Made by a program: the position numbers and the translations under genes. The notes under the pieces were generated by a model. The model searched no databases and was not told where the DNA came from. It saw only the letters and a program-made list of their open reading frames with translations. Below are positions 22,277 to 32,836 of a stretch of 64,000 bases of DNA, piece after piece; the stretch's first letter is position 1, and every line of letters begins with the position of its first letter. This DNA is from Diphasiastrum complanatum (taxonomy: Eukaryota; Streptophyta; Lycopodiopsida; Lycopodiales; Lycopodiaceae). The stretch covers positions 69,537,566 to 69,601,565 of the forward strand of contig CM055094.1 in assembly GCA_029204225.1 (NCBI GenBank), given 5' to 3'.

Positions 22277-23942
22277 TTAAAGAGGAAGTAGAAGCTCATG
22301 AACGCTACGACGACAATGGCGATTCTGAAAATTCTCTATTTACTCAGAAGAATAAATCTTCAAAGAAGTCTAAGTTTAAGAGGGAGTCATAAAAAAAGAA
22401 TGAGTCTAAGACTAATGAACAACAATCTGAAAAACAACAGAAAAATTCTAGTGATAAGAAGATCTGCAACAAATGCAAAAGATCAGGTCACACAGAAGAA
22501 AAGTGTTGGTTAAATCCAAAGATTGAATGCATTCATTGTCATAAACGGGGTCATGCAACAGTAGACTGTTATCAGAATTCCAGAAACAAAAGAGACGATT
22601 TGAAAGGTATACCTGCAGAATTCGGAGAACACCGAATTGATCTTAAAGAAGATGTTATACATGTTCGATAGAGACTATATCGTCTCCATCCAAAGTACTC
22701 CCTCATGGTTAAGGACGAACTCAACAAGCACCTTAAGGCATGTATTATCTATCTCGTCTTATGCAGTGAATTGGTTTCACCTATTGTTGTCGTTTCCAAA
22801 GAAGAATACTGGCAAAATACGAATATGTCAAGATTTTCACAAGCTCAATGCTGCCACAAGGAAGGATCATCATCCTCTGCCCTTCATTGGTTCTATCTTA
22901 GATCAGGTTGTTGGTTAAGAGCATTACAGTTACTATGACGGTTTCTCTGGTTATAATCAAGTTGGAGTGCAAAAGGAGGATCGTTCAAAGACCACATTCA
23001 CTATGGATTGGGGCACTTGTGCCTACAACAAAATGCCCTTTGGTCTTTGTAACGCACCAGCGACTTTTCAACGAATCATGATGTTAATCTTCGCTGCCTT
23101 CCTAAGAACTTTTCTTGAAATTTTTATTGATGATTTCTGTGTATATAGTAATATAAAGACACACCTATAGAAGCTGAAACTTACATTGCAACGGTCCCTT
23201 CATCCAGAGAAATACTTTTTTGGTATGAAAGAAGGAATATTACTTGGACACAGAATATCAAACAGAGGAAGAGAAGTCGATAAGATAAAGTCGAGCTTAT
23301 AAAGAATCTCCAGATACCAACCAATCTACATGAACTAAGAGCTTTCTTAGGACATGTCGGGTATTATCAGAGATTTATCCAAAATCATGCTTCTATTACT
23401 ACCTCTCTTACACATCTACTCAAGAAACAAGTGGAATACTTGTGGATGAATGAACAACAGAAAGCATTTGAAGAACTTAAGCAAAGGTTGATCAATGCTC
23501 CTATTCTGAGACCACTCAACTGGGCTATTTTATTTCATAGTTATGTTGATGTTTCTGCATTTGCTATTGCCATCTGTCTAAGCCAGACGGACGAGAAAGA
23601 TCATCCCATATACTATGCGAGTCGACAATTCAGTGCCTCGAAATAGAATTATTCGGCTACAAAAAGGGAAGCTCTCGGAATGATTTTCATTGTTAAGAAA
23701 TTTCAGCATTATCTGCTGGGATATGCTTTTATTTTTCACGTTGATCACTATGCTCTAAAGTATCTTGTAAATAAACCAGATTTATCAAGATGAATTGCTC
23801 AATGGGTTCTACTTCTGCATGAATTCACTTATAAAGTAAAACTTCGCCAAGGAAAATATCATACGAATGTTGATTATTTATCGTGGCTCAACAGGGAAAA
23901 AACTGAAAAACCAATTAATGATGATTTTCCAAACAAAAATAT
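22277..23942 (+). pseudogene. Gypsy gag-RT-RNase H remnant, left part
   Basis: Two zinc knuckles, CNKCKRSGHTEEKC and CIHCHKRGHATVDC, lie at about 22468-22570. Directly after them (about 22608) the sequence reads GEHRIDLKEDV, the start of a Gypsy RT, so the protease is gone. RT motifs follow in several frames: VVSKEEYWQ, TMDWGTCAYNKMPFGLCNAPATFQR and FIDDFCVYS (catalytic YIDD changed to FIDD). The RNase H part has EFxxLKQRL, DVSAFAIAICLSQ, YYASRQFSASK and the VNKPDLSR / HTNVDYLSW end. Many shifts and stops. Interrupted at 23942 by the Copia element; the integrase continues at 30174. Confidence 0.88.
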
Positions 23943-24797
23943 TGATAAATTTCTAGTTTAAAGGACAATAATGATTGTACTTAACAATCATAGAGAGTTA
24001 TTGGTTGCTTAATCAATGGATCTAGTTCTACACATTAGATTTTGATCTAGATTCACTACACTTAGATTTAAGCAAGAGCACTGGATCAACACATCATAAA
24101 TAAGTGAAGGTGCCTCACACGTTGGAGTACTGTCCACAGTACGGCCTGAACCTGAAACAACAAGTACTAATGTTCTTGATAGCAATCATGAATAGAAATC
24201 ACAATTCTAATGACTAGAAATCTCACAAAAGTGTAGAATGCGAAAGTATCATCAATTTTCTTAGCAAAATGATGATCCTTTTATGGATCAAGTACATCCA
24301 CGAGTCTGGTACAGTCCAGCAGGTCTTCACACGTGTGAAGAGTGCCACATCACTCAGATCTATCTATTTGATCCATCCTTGATCCTTATCCAAAGTTGAC
24401 CTTCTAGAATATGGCTAAAATCCAAAGAGCTAGTCTCCTAGAATATACGCATATTCCCTACAAAATAGGATCTAAGGAAAATGGTCAACTCTTATCTTCT
24501 AGAACTCTATACACACGTGTGAACATCCACTTGCCATGTGGGAGCATTTACTCATGCACATGCAAGGAAAAGCTAATATCTAGGTGCCTAGTCAACATGA
24601 CTAAAAACTAGTCATATCATGTTCACACTAACTAGATTGATACAAAATCAAATTAGATATATACAAGTATGAAAAGTGCTTTCTTTCACACGTGGGAACA
24701 GGATCCACACATGTGAAATCAGATCATCAACATTGTTCTAATGTTTGATCTTTATTTAAAATAAACAATGTCAAGTGAGAAGTGACAATTTTCAACA
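23943..24797 (-). repeat. 3' LTR of the nested Copia
   Basis: Runs TG (tgataaattt) to CA (ttttcaaca) in plus-strand view and adjoins the purine tract. Contains G-box type palindromes: TTCACACGTGTGAA (24326-24339), CACACGTGTG (24512-24521), CACGTG (24689-24694) and CACATGTG (24708-24715). About a dozen bases near 24265 are missing in the other LTR. Confidence 0.92.
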
Positions 24798-24810
24798 CTC
24801 CTCCTCACTT

Positions 24811-25101
24811 CTAACTTGGCAAATCTAATGTACATCTATCTACAATTCCAAGAGCATATCTTAACTTGAAAAATGGATCTTTGGACAATGGCTTGGTTAA
24901 GATATCAGCTATGCATTCGGATGATGGTACATGATGTAGTTGCACCTCCTTGGATTGTACCTTCTCCCTCACAAAGTGGTGAGCTATCTCAATATGCTTT
25001 GTTCTAGCATGGAAGATATGATTTGAAGCAATTTGTTGAGAAGCTTGATTGTCACAAAATATGTAAGGGATCTCCTCGGCCTCTAGCACATGTAGCTCCA
25101 T
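24811..25101 (-). pseudogene. Copia RNase H C-terminal part (nested element)
   Basis: Reads EIPYIFCDNQASQQIASN, FHARTKHIEIAHHFVREKV and CIADILTKPLSKDPF before the stop at 24811. It is one frame off the preceding RT frame, with a shift near 25095. Complete C-terminal half with FCDNQ and the TKH-IEI signature. Last coding segment before the polypurine tract. Confidence 0.9.
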
Positions 25102-26341
25102 GAGCTTGTCTTCTTAGCCATATGAGCTCTTTGGTTGTTGAAGTCAATGCCTTGTACTCGGCTTCACAAGAAGATAGTGAGATATTATCTTGCTTTTTGG
25201 AAAGCCAAGATATTACTCCTCCACAAAGAAATCTTGAAAATGCACTAATAAACTTTCTATCCATCTTGTCACCTCCAAAATCTGAATCCGAGTAGGCTCT
25301 CAAGTGCAAGTCAGATCCTTCATAAAGTATGCCAAAAAATCTAGTACTAGAAACATATCTAAGTACTCTCTTGGCACTTTTCCAATGATGAACTAAAGGA
25401 GCTTGCATACTTTGACTCAACTTGCTTACACAAAAACTTAAGTCGGGTCTAGTGATGGTTAAATAGATTAGAGAGCCTATAAGCTTCCTAAAGAGGGTGA
25501 TGTCCTCAAAGGATGCTTCATCACCTTCATTAGTTGCTTTCACAACATGCTCCTTAGGGGTGTCAATCCCCTTACAATCTTTCATACCAAACCTTTTAAG
25601 AATGGAAGTAGCATACTTAGATTGACTTATGAAAGTACAATTGCTACTTATAGACACTTCTATCCCATGTATAAACTTTAGGACCATCTTGAACTCACTA
25701 GATAAATCAACTTTTACTTTGCTTATGCCTTCATCATCATTTCTTGTCATAATGACATCATCAACATAAAGCACCAAAATGATGATCTTTCTTTCATTAC
25801 ATTTGAAATATAAAGAAGGTTCATAAGCACTTAGTACAAAGCCAAGGGAATAGAGAAAATCATGCAACCTAGAATATCAAGCTCTAGGTGCTTGCTTCAA
25901 GCCATATAGGCTCTTCCTTAAGTAGCACACTTTTTGCTCCTCACCAACCTTGATGAAGCCCTTGGATTGCATCATGTATATTTCCTCTTCTAAGAAGCCA
26001 TTCAAGAAAGCATTTGTCACGTCCATTTGGTAGAGATTCCACTTGAACAAAGTAGCAATGCAAATGATTAATCTAATAGTTACAAGCTTAGCTATAGGTG
26101 CAAATGTTTCTTCATAATCAAATACTTCTATTTGAAGAAATCCCTTAGCAACAAGCCTAGACTTGTACTTACTAATAGATCCATCTTGATTGTACTTTAT
26201 TCTATAAATCCACTTACATGCAAGTGGTTTCTTCCCTCTTGGAAGATTTACAAGATTCCAAGTATGATTGTCTTCTAATGCATCATACTCTACTTGCATT
26301 GCATCTCTCCAACCTTTAGATCTATATGCTTCTTCAAGCAA
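25052..26341 (-). pseudogene. Copia reverse transcriptase and start of RNase H (nested element)
   Basis: RT motifs in order: GWRDAMQVEYDALEDNHTW, CKWIYRIKYNQDGSI, LVAKGF, DYEETFAPIAKLVTIR, QMDVTNAFLNGFLEEEIYM and SLYGLKQAPRA. A stop (25877-25879) then replaces the Trp that normally follows. Beyond it are LVLYVDDVIM (catalytic YVDD intact), YATSILKRFGM, YRKLIGSLIYLT-like, RPDLSF and AYSDSDFGGD, then SSCEAEYKAL of RNase H. Only one stop and the terminal shift spoil the region, so decay is mild. Same frame as integrase and gag. Confidence 0.92.
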
Positions 26342-26356
26342 TGTAGCTAAGAAAGA

Positions 26357-27860
26357 TTAGGAGTTAAAAGATGTAGAGTCTTCCTTTTGCTTTCCCTTGT
26401 CCACATAGGTGAGCTTTGAGGGCTCGGCCTTGCATCTTGATGATCTTCTCGGCCCCCTTTGACTAGGATCCTTGTCTCCATCCTCGGGTTTGTCAAGATC
26501 CTCCTCAGGTTTGTCAAGATCTTCAATGCACAATGGGTTAGATCCATTAGACAAGATCTTACCAAATTGTGACTCATCAAAAAATACATCCTTGCTTACC
26601 TCTACTTTCTTGGATATAGGATCATATATCCTATAGCCCTTGCTATTTTCTCCATAGCCAACAAAAATCCCTTTGAAGGAGGTAGCATCTTCTTTCCTTC
26701 TTGTCTCCAAAGGGATGTGGACATAACAAATACATCCAAAGACCTTAAAGTCTTTTAAATTGGGTTTCTTACCAAACAAGACTTGATAAGGTGAGATCCC
26801 ATCAATAGCACTACTAGGAAGTCTATTACACAAATAATTAGCACATGTTATAGCTTCTCCCCGAAATGAGATGGGAAGTGATGCATCAAGTCTTAAAGAC
26901 TTTGCACACTCATATAGACTCCTATTTTTCCTCTCGGCCACCCCATTTTGTTGGGGGGCATAGGAACAAGTGTATTGCAATTTAATGCCATTGATCTCAC
27001 AAAAGCCTTTCATTTTATTGGAGGTGTACTCTCCTCCATTATCACATCTTAGTGCTTTGATGGAAGTACTAAGTTGCTTCTCAACTAGAGACTTGAACTT
27101 AATGAAAGCTTCATAAACAAGACTTTTCTTTTATAGTAACTCAATCCATGTGAATCTAGTACAATCATCTATAAAAGCTACATACATCAAGGCACCTCCA
27201 TTACTTGCATGTGAAAAACTATGTACATCAGAATGTATGAGATCCAAGGGAGAGGGAGATCTTGATGAAGATCTCTTGTAAGAAGATTTGTGTGACTTTG
27301 CAAGGCCACATGCCTCACACATCTTTCCACACTTCTTGAAAGCTCTTGGTAGGTTGAGAGCTAGTTTCTTGCTTGTCATTGACTCCATAGATTGAAGATT
27401 AGGATGGCCTAATCTCTTATGCCAAAGCTCCACTTGAGATAGCTCCTCCCTAGCCAAGTTCAAACTTTCATTTGCAACATTAGCATCCAGCTTGAAAAAT
27501 ATACCTTGCTTAATGCCACTAGCTATGCACTTTTCATTTTTCAAGATGGAACAAACTCCATTCTTGAAATGTACATCTAGTCCATTGTCCATCAATTGTC
27601 CTACACTAAGCAAGTTTCTTGAAATGGTAGGAACATACAAAACATTATCAAGATCTATCCTTTTAGATGTGCCTAAGCAAAGCGGAATAGATCCTATGCC
27701 ATATATCTTTAATTCTTGATCACTAGCAATGTATATTTACTTCTTAGAGTCATTACAAGAGATAAGAGTGGAGAAATAATGCTTGTTAAAAGACATGTGA
27801 GAACTAGCCCCACTATATATCCACCACGTGTCTTGACTTGAAGTTGGTGTAGATGCAACC
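26357..27860 (-). pseudogene. Copia protease and integrase (nested element)
   Basis: The protease begins near 27826 as DTWWIYSGASSHMS: the catalytic Asp of DSGA is Tyr (GAT to TAT). An in-frame stop follows near 27737. Then YVPTISRNLLSVGQL, the GAG-pre-integrase block with ELWHKRLGHPNLQSM, CEACGLAKSHK (HHCC zinc site), LIHSDV and FIDDCTRF. A stop at 27131-27133 is followed in the same frame by LRCDNGGEY and APQQNGVAERKNRSL, which complete the D-D-E site. The integrase tail ends at a stop at 26357-26359. All catalytic integrase residues are present; the protease is dead. Confidence 0.92.
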
Positions 27861-27877
27861 ATTAAGAATGTGTTGAA

Positions 27878-28737
27878 TCAATCCTCATCTTCTTTCTCTT
27901 GAGCAATGTTCCCTTGATCTCCATTGGCTTGTTGATTCTTCTTCAAGTAGCATTCCGAGGAAAAGTGTCCTTTCTTCCCACAAAAGAAACACTTGAGCTT
28001 TGCCTTGTTCTTCACCTTGCCTTTGTAAGTAGATCCTCCATTCTTCATATCAGCCTCCTTGCCTTGATTCTTCTTGAATGGATGTTGTTTCTTCTTGCCG
28101 TTGGATGTAAAGTTTGATTTCTCCTCTCCTCCATTAAGTGACATGCCATCCATTCTTGTCTTGAGGGGTAGAAGTCTACTCTCCTCTGCCACAAGAACTT
28201 TATGCAACTTTTCAATGGATGGAAGAGTGTCTTGAATAGCAAATGATTGGACCAAGTTGGTGAACTCATCACCTAGTCCATTCAATATGATTTGTACTAG
28301 CTCTTGATCTTGGATCTTCTCTACTATTGCACTTAATTCCTTGTTAAGAGATTTGATCCTAAGGACATACTCTTGTCCTCTCCCTCCACTTCCTTTCATG
28401 CTTTGGAAAACTTGATTTCCTAGCATGAGGATTCTTGAAGTGTTATTGGATTCATAGATACTCTTTAATGAATCCCAAGCCTCTTTGGATGAGACAAAAG
28501 AAGACACCTTCAAGAGGTCATTGCATACATTCACCTTTATGCAATGTAGAGCTAATCTTGCTCTCTTCTTGTATTTGGTTTGTTCTTGGGAGCTTGAGGC
28601 TCTTCCTCAACTCCTAGAACTATGTAAAAGAGGTCATGGATCACTAGGAGTGACTCCATCCTCACTTTCCAAATGGAATAATTAGTGGAAGTGAGTCTCT
28701 CACTTGATTCCAACAAATATCCACCCATGGATGACAT
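27878..28737 (-). pseudogene. Copia gag (nested element)
   Basis: Gag starts at 28737 (MSSMGGYLLESSERLTSTNYSIW) in one frame to about 28552. It continues after a shift at 28534 with SSKEAWDSLKSIYESNNTSR, LVQIILNGLGDEF, LVQSFAIQDTLPSIEKL and a complete zinc knuckle CFFCGKKGHFSSEC, ending at 27878. Strongly similar in layout to the gags at 12266-12805 and 33374-34064, which are other Copia lineages or subfamilies. Confidence 0.92.
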
Positions 28738-29312
28738 TGTAGAATGAATGCTCTTCTAAAAATCACAAAGATTTCTGAATTTTTAAAGATTTATAAAAGG
28801 CCTAAAGCTCACAAGATTGCCTATAGCCTTGTGTCTATCAAACTAGCACACAAGCTGAATGATACACAAAAATCTTGACAAAAATTCCTAGCTTTCACTT
28901 ACAAAAAAATTTGCTTTACAATTTTCTTAGAGATTTCACTTCAACTAAGGATATGAACAAATCAACCTCTTAGATCTGATCTTAAACTCTAAAAAAAAAT
29001 GCTTCAATGATCCAAAACTCTATTTGGTCATAGGCATTAGATTGAATCTAGATCAATATTATACTTCAAAAAGCACCCAAAAAGAACTAGAATTGTGATT
29101 TTAGGACCAACAAACACAAATTAAGTAGAAATGAAAGTTGCTGTAAAGTTTCACACATGTGAAAAGTACATACATAGCCTCCAAGTCGATTTGATCCAAA
29201 TAGAAACAAGCTATCACTCTAAATGAACTCGCCCTCACTAGTATTGGCCAGAAACAAATTTTGCCAACGATCTTTGCCAGTTTTATGATTCAAATGATCA
29301 CTCTCTTACTTA

Positions 29313-29324
29313 GCTTTGATACCA
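29313..29324 (-). other. Primer-binding site of the nested Copia
   Basis: Minus strand reads TGGTATCAAAGC, matching initiator tRNA-Met with one difference from the common TGGTATCAGAGC, and directly abuts the 5' LTR. The leader from here to gag (28738-29312) has no gene. Confidence 0.88.
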
Positions 29325-30173
29325 TGATAAATTTTGAGTTTAAAGGATAATAATGATTGTACTTAACAATCATAGAGAGTTATTGGTTGCTTAATCAATG
29401 GATCTATCAAGCTCTACACATTAGATCTTGATCTAGCTTCACTACACTTAGATTTAAGCAAGAGCAATGAATCAACACATCATAAATTAGTGAAGACGGC
29501 CTCACACGTGTGGAATACTGATCACAGTACGGCCTAAACCTGAAACAACAAGTACTAATGTTCTTGATAGCAATCATTTATAGAAATCACAATTCTAATG
29601 ACTAGAAATCTCACAAAAGTGTAGAATGCAAAAGTATCATCAATCTTCTTATCCTTTTATGGATCAAGTACATCCACGAGTCTGGTACAGTCCAGCAGGT
29701 CTTTACACGTGTGAAGAGTGCCACATCAGTTAGATCTATCCATTTGATCCATCCTTGATCCTTATCTAGAGTTGACCTTCTAGAATATGGCTAAAATCCA
29801 AAGAGCTAGTCTCCTTGAATATAGGAATATTTCCTACAAAATAGGATCTAAGAAAAATGGTCAACTCTTATCTTCTAGAACTCTATACACACGTGTGAAC
29901 ATCCACTTGCCATGTGGGAGCATTTACTCATGCACATGCAAGGAAAAGCTAATATCTAGGTGCCTAGTCAACATGACTAAAAACTAGTCATATCATGTTC
30001 ACACTAACTAGATTGATACAAAATCAAATTAGATATATACAAGTATGAAAAGTACTTTCTTTGACACGTAGGAACAGGCTCCACACGTGTGAAATCAGAT
30101 CATCAACATTGTTCTAATGTTTGATCTTTATTTACAATAAACAATCTCAAGTGAGAAGTGACAATTTTCAACA
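29325..30173 (-). repeat. 5' LTR of the nested Copia
   Basis: TG...CA bounded, 849 bp, close to the 3' LTR. G-box palindromes are at 29503-29512, 29705-29712, 29888-29897 and 30082-30091. The first and last keep CACGTG here while the 3' LTR has mutated versions, so the ancestral LTR had at least four. Confidence 0.92.
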
Positions 30174-30560
30174 AATCTATTTGAAATTTCATCTACAAAT
30201 TCGTTATATTATGATATTATTACTTATCTCAAGGATCAGATATATCCGGATGGTTATGATTTGGAGCAAAAGATAGTTTTTCAATATAAGGTAGCACCTT
30301 ATACAATTATTAACAATGTCCTGTACAAGCTTGGTGCTGATCATCAACTCAGAAGATGTCTCGAAATGGTAGATATTAAAAAGGTGGTTCAAGCCTTACA
30401 TTCAGAAGATGCTAGCGGACTCTTTGCTTTAAAGAACACTATTAATAAGATATCGACCACCAAATACTGGTGACCAACCATGTTCAAGAATGTATCAAAT
30501 TTTATTCGTTCGTGCGATCCATGCCAAAGATCTGGTAAGCCTACAAAAGGCAACGGGGAT
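30174..30560 (+). pseudogene. Gypsy integrase N-terminal part (continuation)
   Basis: Continues the Gypsy interrupted at 23942. It reads YLKDQIYPDGYDLEQKIVF, NVLYKLGADHQLRRC and then the integrase zinc site with ALHSEDASGLFALKNTINKI, YW, and FIRSCDPCQRSGKP (H-x-C-C pattern). One stop occurs at the YW(W) position (30473). At about 30560 the frame passes without interruption into Copia integrase sequence. Confidence 0.88.
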
Positions 30561-31080
30561 CAAGCTTTGTTGTGTGCTAACTTTATATGCAATAGATGGC
30601 CGAGTGCTATTTTGGATGGAAGAACACCTTTTGAGATGCTATTCAGGAGGAGGCCGAGTGTCAACTTTCTTAAAACTTTTGGATGTACTTGCTATGTCAA
30701 TATAACTCTTGATGATAGGACAAAGGAGGATCCATATTCAAGGAAAGGTATATTTGTTAGATATTATAGTGAGGTGAGTAAAGCCTACAAGGTTTACATT
30801 CCTACTACTTATAAGGTGATTGTTTGTAGAGATGTCAATTTTTATGAGGGAAATATTCCAAAAGTGTCTTCAAGTAATGATGTTGTGGATGGATCTAATA
30901 TTCTTGATGATGATGACATGTATCATACTTTAGATGGTGATGATGAAGGACCTTCATTAAGTCAAAAGCCAAGGAGAACATCAAGGCAAAGGAAAACACT
31001 GCAAGGCTCACATTCGATGAGTAGTGACTTATTTTGCTTTTCTCATATGCTTTGGTGGATCTTCTTGTGTAGATGATGCT
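30561..31080 (+). pseudogene. Copia integrase C-terminal fragment fused to Gypsy integrase
   Basis: From ALLCANFICNRWPSAILDGRTPFE through LKTFGCTCYVNITLD, the SRKGIFVRY and VIVCRDVNFYEG blocks, to an acidic linker DDDDMYHTLDGDDEG and the SQKPRRTSRQRK basic tail. This is the Copia integrase end and linker. It shares one open frame with the Gypsy zinc site upstream, from 30480 to 31076. The integrase catalytic core of both elements is missing. The fusion probably arose by deletion or abortive insertion. Confidence 0.88.
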
Positions 31081-31965
31081 ATGTAAGTAGAAGAATGTTT
31101 TCATAGTTTTCTAGAAACTAATGGATTTGGAAAAGAGATCTTAGTCAATGACTTTTATGGTCAAGTGGAAGATCAAGAGGTTGATCTCAAAGGGCTTCAA
31201 CAACATGAAAGGAGAGATGGCAATTTGGAGCTAGTCAAGAGCATCAAAGGAGAGTCAATTGGCAAAGATGTTATGGATCTATTTTTGTAGGTTATTAGAA
31301 GCAGCAAGTAAGTGTTTTTCAAGTCTACTTTACTTGTTCTATCTCATGTTTGAGCAATTTCATGTGGATGTGTGCAAATTGTCAAGATATGGTAAAATTA
31401 GCTACATTGGTGAGTATCATTTTGATGTTGAAGCTATACTTGCATTCTTGGTAGGTTTTGGTGATGGAAATGAATCTATTGGAGTCTCATTATATCACTC
31501 ATCCATGGCTAAAGCTCTCAAGTGTTGAGCTACTTGGTGCCAGTACTTGGAGATTGTCAATTTTTGGTGAATTCATGTCAATTTCTTGTGTCAAGTAGAT
31601 CTTGAAGAAGGACTAGTGCTACCACTTAGTTATATGGAGTCATGTGTTGCTGGATTAGAATCATTGATGTACTCACTTACTCATGGATTGCCAAAATTTG
31701 ATGGTTTCTTGTGACAAGATGGAGATGGAGGCTCATTCATGGAGTTTTATGATGGAGACATATCAAGAAAGGACAAAGAGGAAGGATACATGCAAGCAAT
31801 GGTTGATCACTCACATTTATTGTTTGGTTGCTGTAATTTTCCAGATAGTTCAAAGTTGATAGCATGGAGGAATCATGTCACTTACATTCTATTTGGTTCT
31901 TCATATTCTATTCACATATTGACATCTAAAATTGATGTAAGAAATAGTGAAGCATCCCAAGTGGT
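31081..31965. other. No recognisable gene inside the Copia fragment
   Basis: Where RT should be, only short open frames (31259-31528, 31739-31969) without RT motifs are seen. Internal material has apparently been replaced or has decayed beyond recognition. Confidence 0.4.
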
Positions 31966-32119
31966 ATGATCAAAACTATCCTGGGAGCAAGCATATTAAG
32001 GTGGCATATCACTTTGCGAGGGAGCAAGTCATAGCATAGGAGGTGGAGCTTCAACATGTTTCTTCAACAAAATATGTGACTGGTATCTCTAACAAAGCAT
32101 TGGGAAAGGCTTGTTTATG
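31966..32119 (+). pseudogene. Copia RNase H end
   Basis: Reads GSKHIKVAYHFAREQVIA, stop, EVELQHVSSTKYVT and SNKALGKACL. This is the last 45 codons of a Copia RNase H, 60 bases ahead of the 3' LTR and its purine tract gaagagggaa (32171-32180). Confidence 0.8.
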
Positions 32120-32180
32120 AAACATAGAACTTCACTTTGAGTGTCCTCAAAGTCTATGCTAAAACTAGATGAAGAGGGAA

Positions 32181-32836
32181 TGTGAGAAATTTCAACTAGT
32201 TTTGCTATTTTGGTCATATTTGTATATTTGGCAATTGAGGTCAATTTTCATATTAGATTTAGAGTTTGACTTTTCAAAGTTATATTAGTCTAAAATCATT
32301 CGAATAAGCACTTTTAGAAAGTGTGGGAAAGTGTACTACACGAGTTTAGTAGATTCAAGTTTAAATGTTGGAGACATTGAATCTAGCCCACATTAATGCT
32401 AGGGTTTTTGTTATGGAGGGAAACAAAACTCATTAATGAGTCATGGATCTATTCTATATAGTTGTACACTCGTGGGAAGAGACACATTCTCTCTCTCTTA
32501 TCTCACGTCATGCTTAACATGAGTTCTCTTGGATACATCCATCCATTGGACCAGGTGTACTATATTTGTAATATCTTGCAATGTTGTGTGTAGAATGCTC
32601 ATTTTATGTTATTTTCGGATCCATACATGTGCAATATAGTAGCATACTATTTTTGTATGGACGGAAACTTTATCATATCATATTTCTAATGTTCGATCAG
32701 ATTATTATTGAGTTTGCATCTCTTTCATTGAGTAGATGTTGATTTTTCTACATTGACAACATTGGTAGGATTGGACTCTTTCCAACCAAAGATCCGGTTA
32801 TGAATTTGGATCTTAAATGATTTGAAATTATTCACA
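32181..32836 (+). mobile_element. 3' LTR of the plus-strand Copia fragment
   Basis: Starts TGTGAGAAATTTCAACTAG after the purine tract and ends TGAAATTATTCACA; 656 bp. Same family as the minus-strand LTR at 13397-14050, so two members of this Copia family lie in opposite orientation. Confidence 0.82.

Larger units (their letters stand above)
23943..30173 (-). mobile_element. Complete but defective Copia retrotransposon nested in Gypsy
   Basis: A 6231-bp element with two similar LTRs (23943-24797 and 29325-30173), PBS, gag-pol in the usual Copia order (gag, PR, IN, RT, RNase H) and a purine-rich tract (aagtgaggaggag on the minus strand, 24798-24810). It splits a plus-strand Gypsy between RNase H and integrase. 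The flanking five bases are AATAT (23938-23942) and AATCT (30174-30178), a probable target duplication with one mismatch. The polyprotein frame runs from 28534 to 25052 with five in-frame stops and a frameshift at each end, so it is not autonomous. Confidence 0.93.

Noticed and set aside
24411-24611. 66-codon open frame present in both LTRs of the nested Copia
   Set aside because: Conserved only because LTRs are copies of each other; no coding bias or homology recognised.
31259-31969. Plus-strand frames between Copia integrase and RNase H as possible captured host gene
   Set aside because: Short, broken and without recognisable domain; host capture cannot be supported.
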